DNA of 21,680 bases, from the NCBI GenBank assembly GCA_023450745.1, contig JAEXGR010000081.1:1-21680 (forward strand), in the 5' to 3' direction. The notes under the pieces are model-generated. The model saw nothing but the letters and a program-made list of their open reading frames with translations. It was not told where the DNA came from and made no database searches. The DNA comes from Synergistota bacterium. GTDB lineage: Bacteria > Synergistota > Synergistia > Synergistales > Synergistaceae. Shown one piece after another: positions 13,832 through 20,767 of the stretch. The number at the start of each line of letters is the position of its first letter. The first letter of the stretch is position 1. Position numbers and translations under genes: made by a program.

Positions 13832-14835
13832 CAATGGCGTTCCTTATATTTCTTGACCGCTTCGGTGAGGGCGTTCAGTATTTCCATCGCGTCTCCCTGC
13901 ACGCCGAGGTCCGCGACGCGGAAGATGGGGGCCTCGGGGTCCTGATTGACGGCGATGATCGTCTCCGCGCCGGACATTCCCGCGATGTGCTGGACCGCGC
14001 CCGAGATGCCGAAGGCGAGGTAGAGGCGGGGCGTGACTGATTTTCCCGAGAGGCCGACCTGCGCGGAGTAGGGGGCCCAGCCGAGGTCTACGGCCATGCG
14101 CGAGGCGCCGACGGAGCCGCCGAGAAGGCGGGCCAGCTCATCCAGGCGCGCGAAGTTTTTCGCGTTTTTCATCCCCTTGCCGCCGGCGACGATGATCTCC
14201 GCCTCCTGCAGCGGCAGCCCCACGGCCTGTTCGGGAGTGAATTTTATGAATTTGAGGAGCGACGAGAGAACGTCTTCACGCGGGACGAACTCTATCACTT
14301 CGCCGCGGCGCGAGCCGTCCGCGGGGAGCGGGCGTTTGGACTTCGGGCGCACGGTGCACATCTGCGGGTCGCGCCCCTTCGTCTTGATGTCCGCCATGAC
14401 GTTGCCGCCGATCGCGGGCCGCGTCTGAATGAGGCGTTTGGTGGCGGGGTCGATCGCCATCTCCGTGCAGTCCGCCGTCAGCCCGCAGCCGAGGCGCGCG
14501 CTGAGCATCGGCATCACGGTGCGTCCCTGCGTCGTCGCCGAGGCGATGAGGATCGTCGGTTTGTATGTCTCTATGAGGTCGGCGAGCGCCGCCACCTCGA
14601 TGTCGGCTTTGAAGTTTTCAAACTCGGCGGCGTCGGCGACATATATCTTGTCCGCGCCGTAGGCGGCGAGCGAGGCGGCCTGCGCTTTGACGCCGCTGCC
14701 GATTACGACGCTTGCCAGCGGCGCGCCGAGCGCGTCGGCCAGTTCGCGTCCCCAGGCGAGCAGCTCGCGCGAGACGGGGTGTATTTTTCCGCCGCGGACT
14801 TCGGCCAAGGTCCAGACCTCTGCTGTCTTTTTCAT
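13831..14835 (-). CDS. etfA: Electron transfer flavoprotein, alpha subunit
   Basis: This is the alpha subunit of an electron transfer flavoprotein, 334 aa, soluble, binding FAD in its C-terminal domain. The signature is clear: GGSVGASRMAVDLGW (239-253), QVGLSGKSVTP (259-269), LYLAFGISGAVQHIAGMSG (271-289) and VNQDPEAPIF (296-305). The N-terminal domain is the usual nucleotide-fold half without a cofactor. It overlaps etfB by 4 bp (ATGA) and the dehydrogenase by one base, so all three are translationally coupled, as expected for a stoichiometric complex. No extra ferredoxin domain is fused to the N-terminus, unlike some ETF-alpha chains. Confidence 0.93.
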   Translation of the reverse strand: MKKTAEVWTLAEVRGGKIHPVSRELLAWGRELADALGAPLASVVIGSGVKAQAASLAAYGADKIYVADAAEFENFKADIEVAALADLIETYKPTILIASATTQGRTVMPMLSARLGCGLTADCTEMAIDPATKRLIQTRPAIGGNVMADIKTKGRDPQMCTVRPKSKRPLPADGSRRGEVIEFVPREDVLSSLLKFIKFTPEQAVGLPLQEAEIIVAGGKGMKNAKNFARLDELARLLGGSVGASRMAVDLGWAPYSAQVGLSGKSVTPRLYLAFGISGAVQHIAGMSGAETIIAVNQDPEAPIFRVADLGVQGDAMEILNALTEAVKKYKERH

Positions 14836-15650
14836 CTCACGTCGCCTCCCGTCTCTTCCAGGCAGTTCTTTTCCTCAAGTACGTTCATGATTTCCGCGAT
14901 TGCCGCGTCGGGGCCGTCGGCTGCTATGATCCGGCGTCCCTGGCGCGTGACCTTCGGATATGTCACGTTGACGACCTGCGTCGCCGATCCGGTAAGCCCC
15001 GTCTCCGCCGCGTCCATCGAGAGGTCGTCGGCGGTCTCCAGCGGCACCGCCGCCGCTTTGGCGCGGAGCTTGCCTCCGAGGGTGCAGAGGCGCGGGATAT
15101 TCATCTCTTTCACGGGGATGACGATTGCGGGAAGCGGCGACTCGATCGTCTCATGCCCGCCCTCGACGGCGCGCACGACGCGAATCTTTTCATCGGTGAG
15201 CTCCTCGATCGCGCTGACGTATGAGAGGACCGAGACCCCCATCAGCGCGGCGCAGGCCGGCCCCACCTGTCCTGTCTCGCCGTCGGTGGCGCGTTCGCCC
15301 GCGAAGAGGAGGTCGAAAGGCCCCGCCTTGAGCAGCGCGCGGGAGAGCGTGCGGGCGGTGGCGAGGGTGTCCGCGCCGCCGAATTTCCGGTCGGATAACA
15401 GCAGCCCCCGGTCGCACCCCATCGCGATGGCATATTTGACGGCCTTCTGCGCCGCCGGGGGGCCCATAGTCACCGCCGTTATTTCGACTCCCGGCCGGGA
15501 TTCCTTGATCCTGACCGCCGCTTCGACGGCGTGCAGGTCGAGCGGGTTGAGCTCCGCCTCCACGCCGTCGCGTATCATCGTGCCCGTCTTTTCGTCTATT
15601 TTCACCGTGTCCACAGCGGGCACCTGTTTTACCAGCACTGCAATTTGCAA
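14832..15650 (-). CDS. etfB: Electron transfer flavoprotein, beta subunit
   Basis: This is the beta subunit of an electron transfer flavoprotein, 272 aa. The N-terminus MQIAVLVKQVPAVDTVKID and the ELNPLDLHAVEAAVRIKE block are standard. ATDGETGQVGP is the nucleotide-binding loop, and VRAVEGGHETIESPLPAIV is the ETF-beta signature. In confurcating ETFs this subunit binds a second FAD where others hold AMP; which applies cannot be judged by eye. The start is an unusual TTG (15650), supported by AAGGAGG ending 7 nt upstream, with no ATG in reach. The ribosome site lies within the last codons of the preceding lipase-like gene, whose TAA ends one base before this start. Confidence 0.9.
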   Translation of the reverse strand: MQIAVLVKQVPAVDTVKIDEKTGTMIRDGVEAELNPLDLHAVEAAVRIKESRPGVEITAVTMGPPAAQKAVKYAIAMGCDRGLLLSDRKFGGADTLATARTLSRALLKAGPFDLLFAGERATDGETGQVGPACAALMGVSVLSYVSAIEELTDEKIRVVRAVEGGHETIESPLPAIVIPVKEMNIPRLCTLGGKLRAKAAAVPLETADDLSMDAAETGLTGSATQVVNVTYPKVTRQGRRIIAADGPDAAIAEIMNVLEEKNCLEETGGDVR

Positions 15651-15651
15651 A

Positions 15652-16659
15652 TTACCTTCCTCCTTTGAGGAATTTTAAATATTTTAAAAAGATATACGCA
15701 ATACGTTGCCGCGTCAAGGCTTTGCGGCGAGAGTGTTTTCTGCCGCTTTGCGCCGGCCGCGCGGGGCGGCGTCCGCGGCGTTTCTCCGCCGCGTGCCGGC
15801 GGAGCGCGGCGGAGAAGGGGGGTCCCGCGTCTTCGCGCGCCAGCCACTCCGCGCAGCGGCGTCTCAGGCAGCCCTTTGCCTCCGCCTCGTCTGCCCACCG
15901 TTGATGGCGGAGATTTTCCAGGGTCTTCGCTAAGGTATGCTTGTCGATTATGCTAAGCCAGTTGCCGGGAGCGTCTTTCAGGTATCGGACATTGCCCACG
16001 TGTGACGACGCGGTCATGGAAGTCAGCAGGCCGGCGACGAAATCCGGCGCGAACATGCCCAGATTGACGTAGCTGTGGATGGTATTTTCGCTCTTTTTGA
16101 CGGTGACGCCGAGCTCTTTCATGCGCTCGCCGATGGTCGGCGCCGCCCCGCCGCGGCGGCGTTTATTCGCTTCGCGTCCCGCGTCCGCACAGCCGGCCGA
16201 CCGAATCAGCTTGCCGATTCCGTAGGGGTTGTAGGCATACGCCTCAAACCCGAAAACGTAGCTTGCCATCGCGGCCAGCGAGCCGCCGAGGCTGTGTCCG
16301 GTAAGCACCGCGTCGCTTTCGGCGAGGCCGTATCGCTTGCGCATCTCCGCGACGAATTCCAGCGCGTCGTACATCTGCTGAGGCGCGCCGACGAGCATCA
16401 TGCGGGCGTCCGTCAAGATCGTATCCTTCACCGGCTCCCTGATGAATTCCGTGCCTCTGAAGGCGAACACATAGCCGCCGTCCGTGTCTTTCAATAAATA
16501 ACACTGAAAGCCGCTGGCTTTGTGGTCCCGAAATTTTACGACGGCGTATTTTTTGTTAAGGCCGGAGCCGTCATTTAAAAAATTCCTCATGGCGGCCTCC
16601 GATTTATAGGAAGCCCTGGATAATTTCGCATATTCTATGATTTTTTCGAGATCCTGCAT
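15652..16659 (-). CDS. Class 3 lipase-like alpha/beta hydrolase with basic tail
   Basis: This is an alpha/beta hydrolase resembling class 3 lipases and Mbeg1-type proteins, 335 aa. The nucleophile elbow is GHSLG (121-125, Ser123), preceded by the oxyanion strand YVFAFRGTE (63-71). Asp206 or a neighbour and His241 (IDKHTL) are candidates for the rest of the triad. No signal peptide is seen, so it is probably cytosolic. Substrate unknown; lipids or esters are likely. The ATG at 16659 has AAGGAGG upstream. From about residue 250 the protein turns into an Arg/Ala-rich tail of about 85 residues that looks unlike a folded domain and ends in the ribosome site of etfB. The true stop may have been lost or the tail is a late addition. 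It probably shares a transcript with the etf genes. Confidence 0.7.
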   Translation of the reverse strand: MQDLEKIIEYAKLSRASYKSEAAMRNFLNDGSGLNKKYAVVKFRDHKASGFQCYLLKDTDGGYVFAFRGTEFIREPVKDTILTDARMMLVGAPQQMYDALEFVAEMRKRYGLAESDAVLTGHSLGGSLAAMASYVFGFEAYAYNPYGIGKLIRSAGCADAGREANKRRRGGAAPTIGERMKELGVTVKKSENTIHSYVNLGMFAPDFVAGLLTSMTASSHVGNVRYLKDAPGNWLSIIDKHTLAKTLENLRHQRWADEAEAKGCLRRRCAEWLAREDAGPPFSAALRRHAAEKRRGRRPARPAQSGRKHSRRKALTRQRIAYIFLKYLKFLKGGR

Positions 16660-16739
16660 GGCGGAGCCTCCTTGGCGCCGGCGGCGGGCGGCGCGTCGTT
16701 TGCCCAAACGGCGACTGCCGGCTGCGCGAATATTGAAAA

Positions 16740-16769
16740 ATTATACGTTTCCCTGATTTTAACGGTCAA
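16740..16769 (-). promoter_or_regulatory. Promoter of the lipase-etfBA-lctD operon
   Basis: Minus-strand TTGACC (16769-16764) and a perfect TATAAT (16745-16740) are 18 bp apart, placing the start about 75 nt before the lipase ATG. Confidence 0.7.
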
Positions 16770-16883
16770 GGTTTATTTTGTTTTGGCCGCGTGGGTTTTT
16801 TCGTTAGGAGGCGGCCGGCGGCATCCATAAAAAATGAACCTCCCGCCTCATTGCCGTCAATGGCGTAAAAATTGCCTACCATA

Positions 16884-16899
16884 ACACCATATATAGTGT
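16884..16899 (+). promoter_or_regulatory. NrdR box 1
   Basis: ACACCATATATAGTGT matches the NrdR operator ACACwATATATwGTGT at all but one position. It covers the upstream part of the nrdR promoter, ending at the -10. This predicts repression of nrdRDG by NrdR when dATP is high. Confidence 0.85.
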
Positions 16900-16905
16900 T
16901 ATAAT
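16897..16905 (+). promoter_or_regulatory. Extended -10 promoter of nrdR-nrdD-nrdG
   Basis: TGTTATAAT is a perfect extended -10 (TG-T-TATAAT). It overlaps the end of NrdR box 1 and lies about 40 bp before the nrdR ATG. Confidence 0.75.
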
Positions 16906-16913
16906 CATCTGGT

Positions 16914-16929
16914 TGAACATATATAGCGG
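16914..16929 (+). promoter_or_regulatory. Degenerate NrdR box 2
   Basis: A second ATATAT core (16919-16924) sits exactly 30 bp after that of box 1, about three helical turns, as is usual for paired NrdR boxes. The outer positions match poorly (TGAA and GCGG). Confidence 0.5.
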
Positions 16930-16944
16930 CTGGAGGAATAAATA

Positions 16945-17421
16945 ATGAGATGTCCCGTTTGCGGCGCCCCCGAGACCAGAGTGATAGAGACACGCAGTTC
17001 CGACGAGGGGCGCGTCAACCGCAGACGGCGGGAATGTCCCGAATGCCAGAGCCGCTTCACGACGTACGAGCGGCTGGAGGAAAAAAGCTACCTCTGGGTG
17101 GTAAAAAAAGACGGCCGGCGGGAGGCCTTTGACAGGGATAAACTTCTCCGCGGCTTTCAGCATGCCTGCGAAAAACTGCCGGTGGCGCTTGAGGCTCTTG
17201 AAGCGGCCGCCGCGCGCATCGAGGAGCGGGTCCGCGCCTCGGGGCAGGGAGAGATATCCACGACTGTGCTTGGAGAGATGGCGGCGGATGAGCTGCGCGG
17301 AATCAACAAAGTCGCCTATGTGCGATTTGCTTCGGTTTACCGGGAATTTACCGACATATCGAGCTTCACGAGCGAAATAGCGAGGCTTTTGGACGATAAG
17401 GAGGCACACCGCAATGGTTGA
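16945..17421 (+). CDS. nrdR: Transcriptional repressor of ribonucleotide reductase genes
   Basis: NrdR senses ATP/dATP and represses ribonucleotide reductase genes; 158 aa, normal length. The N-terminal zinc ribbon has Cys3, Cys6, Cys31 and Cys34, with RRRREC (26-31) as the DNA-binding basic run. The ATP-cone domain follows (about 49-139; VVKKDGRREAFDRDKLLRG start). The ATG at 16945 has GGAGG 8 nt upstream. NrdR boxes at its own promoter indicate autoregulation together with the downstream reductase. Its last 8 bp overlap nrdD. Confidence 0.95.
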   Translation: MRCPVCGAPETRVIETRSSDEGRVNRRRRECPECQSRFTTYERLEEKSYLWVVKKDGRREAFDRDKLLRGFQHACEKLPVALEALEAAAARIEERVRASGQGEISTTVLGEMAADELRGINKVAYVRFASVYREFTDISSFTSEIARLLDDKEAHRNG

Positions 17422-19537
17422 AGAACTTATGAATAATTTTGGCAGACAGGGACATTTGTTTGAAAATAAAGGGGAGTCGACGGACCTCGCCCTGATGGTT
17501 GACGCGCTGGCGCAGGAGGAACGCTCCCCCTGGGACGCGAGCCGGATTCGCGACGCGCTGATCATCGAGGCGGGAACGGACCCCGCCACCGCTGAGGGAA
17601 TCGCGCTTGAGGTGGAGGACGATCTTCTGAAATACGGACGCGCGAACGTGACGACGTCGATCATCCGCGAGATGGTCAACGTCAAGCTCTTCCAGCGCGG
17701 CCTTGACGCCAAGCTGGCGGACCACTCGCGCATCGGCCTTCCCGTCCACGACCTTGAGACGATGATGTTCAATAAGAACAAGGAAAACAGCAACACGAGC
17801 CACAACCCCGAGTCGATCAACCTCTCGATCGCGGAGATGGTCCTCAAGGAATACGCGCTGACCAAGGTCTTCACGAAAGACGTCGCCGACGCGCACCTCA
17901 AGGGCGACATCCACCTTCATGACCTCGGCATGGTGAACCGTCCCTACTGCTCGGGACAGAGTGTCGCCTATACGGCGCGCTACGGGCTCAACATCCCTTC
18001 GATCACGAGCGTCTCCAACCCCGCGAAGCACGCCGACGTCCTGCTCGCGCACATGCTGAAGATGACCTCCGTGCTGCAGAACCACTTTGCGGGCGCCATC
18101 GGCTGGGACGCGGTCAACATGTTCTTCGCCCCCTACACGGTCGGCTGGAGCTACGACCAGTACCTGCAGCTCGCGCAGCAGCTGATCTTCGAGTTCAACC
18201 AGCTCGCGGGCGGGCGCGGCGGCCAGGTGGCCTTCACCGACGTCAACCTCTACTATGAGATACCGAACCACTTCCGCGACGTCCCCGCGATCGGACCGGG
18301 CGGCAAGTTCACCGGCAAGACCTACGCCGAGTATGACAAGGAATCGAAGATGTTCCTCAAGGCGCTCTTCGACGTCTATATGAAAGGCGACAGCCGCGGC
18401 CAGCCCTTCTTCTTCCCGAAGCCGCTGCTTCACATCACCGATTACTTCTTCAAAGAAGAGGGCTGGGAGGAGTGCCTTGACCACGCCTGCCGTCTCTCCT
18501 CCGAGAAGGGCAGCACCTATTACGTGTTTGACCGCGGCGGCGTGGCGAAGCTCTCCGAGTGCTGCCGCCTCTCCTTCGAGCTGACGCCGGAGGACCTCAA
18601 CGAGGCGAAGCACCCCTGGAAGATGCGTTACTGCGCTTTGCAGAACATCACGCTCAACCTGCCGCGCGCCGCTTACAAGGCGAACGGCGACGACGAACTG
18701 CTCTTTGACATCATCGACGCCGAAATGGAGCTGGCCGCGAAGGCGCACCTCCAGAAACGCGCCTTTATCAAGAACATCTTAGACCTCGGGGTGAAGGGGC
18801 CGCTGGCGGCGCTCTGCGTCTCGCACGACGACGAGCCCTACCTGCGGATGCGCAAGGCGAGCCACCTCATCGGCATCCTCGGCCTCAACGAGATGGTGCA
18901 GGCGATGACGGGGGCCCAGCTCCACGAAAGCGAAGAGGCGGAGACCCTGGGGCGCGCCGTCATTCAGTATATGGACCTCAAATGCCAGCAGCTCTCGGAG
19001 CGCTACGGCCTCAAGATCGTGCTCGAGCAGACGCCCGCCGAGAGCACGGCGCTGCGCTTCGCGAAGCTCGACCTCCGCGCCTATCCCGACGTGGCGAAAA
19101 AGTACATCAAGGGAAGCTTTGAGACCGGCGAGATATACTACACGAACAGCACGCACCTCAACTACAAACTCGTGCAGGACCCCATCGACAAGGTGATGCG
19201 CGAGGGGGCTCTCCACCCGATGATCAAGGCCGGGGCCATCACGCACGTCTGGATGGGGGAACACAAGCCCGACCCGCGCGCGCTCGCCTCGTTCGTGATG
19301 AAGACCTTCAAATACTCGGAGAACGCCCAGGTGGCCTTCAGCCCCGAGTTTACCATCTGCAACGAGTGCAGCCACATGGAGCGCGGCCTCTCGGACCACT
19401 GCGAGCTCTGCGGCTCCGAGGACGTCGACGGCATCACGCGCGTTACGGGATACTTCACGCGAACCTCCTCGTGGAACGCCGGAAAGCGCGGCGAACTTAA
19501 AGACCGCGCGCGCCGCCCCGTGACGATGCCCGCGTAA
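17414..19537 (+). CDS. nrdD: Anaerobic (class III) ribonucleoside-triphosphate reductase
   Basis: This oxygen-sensitive glycyl radical enzyme reduces ribonucleotides to deoxyribonucleotides; 707 aa. The C-terminal signature is complete: zinc cysteines C649NEC652 and C663ELC666, then the radical site RVTGY with Gly679 and the following WNAGKRGELKDR. The catalytic barrel holds NRPYCSGQS and the CCRLSFELTPEDL segment with active-site cysteines. The N-terminal part (about 20-100) looks like a shortened ATP-cone, so allosteric control of overall activity may be reduced. The start is the ATG at 17414 with AAGGAGG 9 nt upstream, overlapping nrdR. It forms an operon with its activase nrdG, 3 bp downstream, and indicates growth without oxygen. 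Confidence 0.96.
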   Translation: MVEELMNNFGRQGHLFENKGESTDLALMVDALAQEERSPWDASRIRDALIIEAGTDPATAEGIALEVEDDLLKYGRANVTTSIIREMVNVKLFQRGLDAKLADHSRIGLPVHDLETMMFNKNKENSNTSHNPESINLSIAEMVLKEYALTKVFTKDVADAHLKGDIHLHDLGMVNRPYCSGQSVAYTARYGLNIPSITSVSNPAKHADVLLAHMLKMTSVLQNHFAGAIGWDAVNMFFAPYTVGWSYDQYLQLAQQLIFEFNQLAGGRGGQVAFTDVNLYYEIPNHFRDVPAIGPGGKFTGKTYAEYDKESKMFLKALFDVYMKGDSRGQPFFFPKPLLHITDYFFKEEGWEECLDHACRLSSEKGSTYYVFDRGGVAKLSECCRLSFELTPEDLNEAKHPWKMRYCALQNITLNLPRAAYKANGDDELLFDIIDAEMELAAKAHLQKRAFIKNILDLGVKGPLAALCVSHDDEPYLRMRKASHLIGILGLNEMVQAMTGAQLHESEEAETLGRAVIQYMDLKCQQLSERYGLKIVLEQTPAESTALRFAKLDLRAYPDVAKKYIKGSFETGEIYYTNSTHLNYKLVQDPIDKVMREGALHPMIKAGAITHVWMGEHKPDPRALASFVMKTFKYSENAQVAFSPEFTICNECSHMERGLSDHCELCGSEDVDGITRVTGYFTRTSSWNAGKRGELKDRARRPVTMPA

Positions 19538-19540
19538 GAG

Positions 19541-20230
19541 ATGGAAAAGACAGAAGAGATAAGGGCGGGGGGATATCTCCCCGCCTCCTTTTTAGACTGG
19601 GAGGGCCATGTCGCGGCGGTGATCTTTACCTGCGGCTGCAACTTCCGCTGCCCGTGGTGCCATAACGGGGCGCTCGCGCTCTCGCGCGCGGAGGCGCTGC
19701 CGCTTGATAAAATAATGGCGGACATCGAGCGCCGCGCCGCCTTCCTCGACGGAGTCGTCATAAGCGGCGGCGAGCCTACGCTGTGGCCCGGCCTCGCGCC
19801 GCTGCTGCGCCGAGTCAGGGCGCTGTCTCTTCCCGTGAAGCTCGACACCAACGGTTCGCGCCCGGAGATACTGCGCGCCCTCTTCGCCGAGGGGCTTGTG
19901 GACCACGCGGCGATGGACGTCAAAGCGCCCCTTGACTGCGCCGCCTATGGAAGGCTGACCGGTACGGCGGTCGATATCGAAAAAATCCTCTCCTCGGTAG
20001 AGATCATCAAATCCCACGCGCCGGCCTACGAATTTCGCACGACCTATATCCCGGCGCTGCTGACGGCGGACGACCTCCGCGTCATCCGCCGCCAGTTGGC
20101 CGACGACGCTCATTGGCGTCTCCAACTCTTCAAGCCCAACGGCTGCCTTGACCCGTCCTACCTGAACGCCTCCGCGGCCAGCGCGGAGGTTCTGCGCAAA
20201 GCATTTCCGGGAATTGATATCCGCGGCTGA
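19541..20230 (+). CDS. nrdG: Radical SAM activase of anaerobic ribonucleotide reductase
   Basis: This radical SAM enzyme creates the glycyl radical on NrdD using a [4Fe-4S] cluster and SAM; 229 aa. The cluster motif CNFRCPWC uses Cys33, Cys37 and Cys40, followed by HNG. SAM-binding VVISGGEPTLWP (about 72-83) and KLDTNGSRPEIL (about 100-111) are typical of the NrdG2 branch, longer than the E. coli type (154 aa). Position 3 bp after nrdD fixes the role. A large GC-rich dyad (20246-20299) follows the stop codon. Confidence 0.92.
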   Translation: MEKTEEIRAGGYLPASFLDWEGHVAAVIFTCGCNFRCPWCHNGALALSRAEALPLDKIMADIERRAAFLDGVVISGGEPTLWPGLAPLLRRVRALSLPVKLDTNGSRPEILRALFAEGLVDHAAMDVKAPLDCAAYGRLTGTAVDIEKILSSVEIIKSHAPAYEFRTTYIPALLTADDLRVIRRQLADDAHWRLQLFKPNGCLDPSYLNASAASAEVLRKAFPGIDIRG

Positions 20231-20245
20231 GGATACCAGAATAGC

Positions 20246-20299
20246 GACGGAGGCGTGTGGGCCGCACATGTACATGCGGCCGCGCGCAGTCACACCGTC
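20246..20299 (+). other. GC-rich dyad after nrdG
   Basis: Nested arms GACGG/CCGTC, GTGTG/CACAC and GGCCGCA/TGCGGCC (20260-20266 with 20275-20281) form a long imperfect hairpin. No T-run follows, so it is a structural element or weak terminator between nrdG and the next promoter. Confidence 0.5.
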
Positions 20300-20347
20300 C
20301 GTCTCCATCCTTGCCGCGGCGGCAGTTCTGCCTAATGAATAAACTTG

Positions 20348-20376
20348 TTGACACTTAAAGATCGAGACGGTAAAAT
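20348..20376 (+). promoter_or_regulatory. Strong sigma-70 promoter of the riboswitch-serpin unit
   Basis: A perfect TTGACA (20348-20353) and TAAAAT (20371-20376) are separated by exactly 17 bp. The start near 20383 implies a leader of about 385 nt before the serpin ATG. Confidence 0.8.
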
Positions 20377-20536
20377 TGAGTTACTTAGTACATGCGCATA
20401 AAAAATAAAATAACGCGGTCCATATAAAAGCTATCAGAAGCCAGTGATTCAACTGTATCAAAGAATAAAGGCCAGCAGCTTAATAGTTGAGCTGTAATAA
20501 AGTACCTTCGCAATACGTAAGCGTGTAAACAAGAGT

Positions 20537-20628
20537 CAAAGGCAAAACCGTCTAAAGACGGCGACGCAAAGCTATAGGGTCTAAGGCCCGTTTTAGCATT
20601 ATGGGTGAATGACAGCCAGCTGCCTCAA
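20537..20628 (+). ncRNA. Cyclic-di-GMP class I riboswitch (GEMM) aptamer
   Basis: The conserved core is present in order. AAAGGCAAAACC comes first (20538-20549), then hairpin P2 CCGTC-TAAA-GACGG (20548-20561). CGACGCAAAGC (20562-20572) contains the GCAAAGC segment that stacks on the ligand. GGGTCTAAGG (20577-20586) opens the third helix, and GACAGCCAGCTGCC (20611-20624) closes it. GGCA (20541-20544) pairs with TGCC (20621-20624) as P1. By alignment with the Vibrio Vc2 aptamer, the discriminating position 20 appears to be G, favouring c-di-GMP over cAMP-GMP; this should be checked. It lies in the leader of the serpin gene and feeds the terminator switch downstream. Confidence 0.9.
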
Positions 20629-20691
20629 AAATCCATTTCATGTGAAGCACAAACATGTATGGATACCATAGGCGGCGGGGTGTCATTTTTT
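20610..20691 (+). terminator. Riboswitch-controlled intrinsic terminator (expression platform)
   Basis: TGACAGCCAGCTGCC (20610-20624), the 3' strand of the aptamer, can instead pair with GGCGGCGGGGTGTCA (20671-20685). That gives about 13 of 15 pairs including one wobble, followed at once by six T's. Between the arms a second hairpin forms (ATCCAT/ATGGAT with CATGT/ACATG inside, about 20631-20664). Ligand binding would hold the 5' arm in the aptamer and prevent the terminator. The arrangement therefore predicts an ON switch: high c-di-GMP gives read-through into the serpin gene. Confidence 0.8.
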
Positions 20692-20767
20692 GTGGCAATG
20701 CTCTAACTCAAAGTAAAGTGAAAATCTGAATGATAAACGTATATAAATAAAAAAGGAGTGCCGGAAA

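Noticed and set aside
17366..18748. 460-codon minus-strand open frame opposite nrdD
   Set aside because: nrdD is unmistakable on the other strand. The antisense frame is a by-product of GC-rich codon use (Val/Arg/His/Asp-rich), as are other long antisense frames at 4006-5076, 5611-6927 and 9675-10520.
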